A stretch of DNA of 7,547 bases from Methanoregulaceae archaeon. GTDB taxonomy: Archaea; Halobacteriota; Methanomicrobia; Methanomicrobiales; Methanospirillaceae. The notes beneath the pieces are model-generated. The model was not told the origin of the DNA. It did no database searches and saw nothing but the letters and a program-made list of their open reading frames with translations. Position 1 is the first letter of the stretch, and every line of letters starts with the position of its first letter. The stretch lies in assembly GCA_019695435.1 (NCBI GenBank), contig JACTVF010000112.1:1-7547 (forward strand), written 5' to 3'. Positions 6,618-7,547 of this stretch are shown piece by piece. A program made the position numbers and the translations under genes.

Positions 6618-7547
6618 GTAACCCCTGGCAAGCACCCACCCCCGGGCAGGCCACGATTGTCGGCCACGCCAACCAATTCCTCATCGGTCACCCGACGACG
6701 GTCAGCTACGCCGGCGTGGCGGCCATCACTGCGCCTACGATTGGCGTCGCGGCCGACCAGCTCGGCGGCGGGATGCTGGCACACGAGTTCGCCAACGCTG
6801 GCTCCGCGTACACCCTCACGTACATCACGCTGCCCATCGGCGCCCTCGGTGCCGGGGCGGATTGCCTGGTCACGGTCCAGTCGGTGTTGGGCGGCGTGCC
6901 GAACGGAATAATCTCCGGCGCCTGTCTGATCCCCGCCGAGTGGCTACCATCGGGTCTCCAGTCGTCACAGTCGTCGTTCGCGGTCCCGTTGAACGCCCTA
7001 ATCAACGCTTCGACCTCGTACTTCATCGTGATCCAGCCCGGGGCCGGGCTGTTAACCAGCCTCGCGGGCACCGCCCAGCAGTTGCAACTGGCCGGCGGCA
7101 TCAACGACGTCGAGGTCACTCGAGCGACGGGTTCGTACGGCACGGCCATGACGTACAACCCCTCGACCTCAGCCTGGACTTCACAGTCATACGGCTACGC
7201 TATCGAGTTCTTCAACACCGTCGCCACCGGCCAGATGGTCGCGCTCGCCGACGACCCGATCAACGTATCGAACACGAGCCCCTCGAACTTAACCTCCACC
7301 ATCGCGCTGCCCTCGAAGGAGAGCTCGTACAGCTACTCCGGCGCCTACATCAACAACGCCTACGCATGGTCCGCGCGCTCCTTCGGTCAGTCGCAAAACC
7401 TCTTATGCCGCGACGACGCCTCGCTCGAGGTGTCCATCGGCACATGGGTGGCCTCCACCAACTGCACGATCGCAAAGTCGAACACCATCCAGGCGTTGGA
7501 CGGATCGTATTCGCTGCGCATGGCGTCGGCTGCGGCTGGCGACATGA
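6614..7547 (+). CDS. Putative minor tail / receptor-binding protein (3' partial)
   Basis: The frame opens with TTG 6614, overlapping the previous stop as TTGA, and stays open to the right edge, giving 311 visible residues. A weak GGA lies seven bases upstream. The start is supported by the N-terminus SNPWQAPTPGQATIVGHANQ, which resembles the short proline-rich starts with a VGHxNQ motif that I recall from actinophage tail proteins. Residues about 48-200 form a beta-rich region (LAHEFANAGSAYTLTYITLP, DCLVTVQSV, SYFIVIQPG, YGYAIEFF) of the type seen in receptor-binding tail proteins. From about residue 262 a new unit begins (DDASLEVSIGTWVASTNCTI ... ALDGSYSLRM), typical of galactose-binding-like carbohydrate-binding jelly rolls; it is cut by the edge. 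The likely role is binding host surface sugar. Total length, and any enzymatic C-terminus, cannot be seen. Confidence 0.85.
   Translation, partial: MSNPWQAPTPGQATIVGHANQFLIGHPTTVSYAGVAAITAPTIGVAADQLGGGMLAHEFANAGSAYTLTYITLPIGALGAGADCLVTVQSVLGGVPNGIISGACLIPAEWLPSGLQSSQSSFAVPLNALINASTSYFIVIQPGAGLLTSLAGTAQQLQLAGGINDVEVTRATGSYGTAMTYNPSTSAWTSQSYGYAIEFFNTVATGQMVALADDPINVSNTSPSNLTSTIALPSKESSYSYSGAYINNAYAWSARSFGQSQNLLCRDDASLEVSIGTWVASTNCTIAKSNTIQALDGSYSLRMASAAAGDM

Noticed and set aside
1..7547. CRISPR array, tRNA, attachment site, or defence or retroelement system
   Set aside because: No spaced short repeats, cloverleaf-like sequence, integrase, reverse transcriptase or toxin-antitoxin-like gene is visible. 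The window is filled by tail genes plus one HNH endonuclease.

Overview
The window is GC-rich (roughly 60-65% by eye) and densely packed, with every gene on the + strand and GTG and TTG starts alongside ATG. It is a late tail-structure module from a siphovirus-like phage or prophage, most likely infecting an actinobacterium or another high-GC host. No replication, lysis, integration or host-type metabolic gene is present, so the host cannot be named from this stretch.

Layout: (1) <3-2822, the tail tape measure protein, cut by the left edge, with three hydrophobic stretches and a tryptophan-anchored 40-residue tandem repeat. (2) 2822-4372, a large tail hub/baseplate-type minor tail protein with an inserted beta-rich domain. 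(3) 4391-4852, a free-standing HNH endonuclease with a C-terminal zinc-ribbon-like motif, inserted between structural genes. (4) 4849-5106, a short unknown protein. (5) 5103-6617, a 504-residue tail-tip or fibre protein whose small conserved scaffold appears to be split by about 330 residues of inserted beta-domains. (6) 6614->7547, the start of a further minor tail/receptor-binding protein that leaves the right edge as a carbohydrate-binding-like module begins.

The structural genes overlap by 1-4 bases (TAGTG, ATGA, GTGA, TTGA), which points to one transcript and coupled translation. The exception is the HNH gene: it follows an 18-base gap, has no Shine-Dalgarno sequence, and has an extended -10-like motif placed for a leaderless transcript. 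Its last codons also repeat the last codons of the hub gene (shared 9-base GGTCAGGGG, same codon phase, near both stops). This looks like the scar of its insertion into the hub gene 3' end, and it left the ribosome-binding site and ATGA coupling of the downstream gene intact.

Functionally, the tape measure sets tail length and may assist DNA entry, the hub closes the tail tip, and the beta-rich proteins that follow probably form host-recognition structures. I found no new defence, CRISPR or RNA-based system. The most notable points are the HNH insertion footprint and the modular domain insertions in the tail-tip proteins. No stretch longer than 18 bases lacks a gene.
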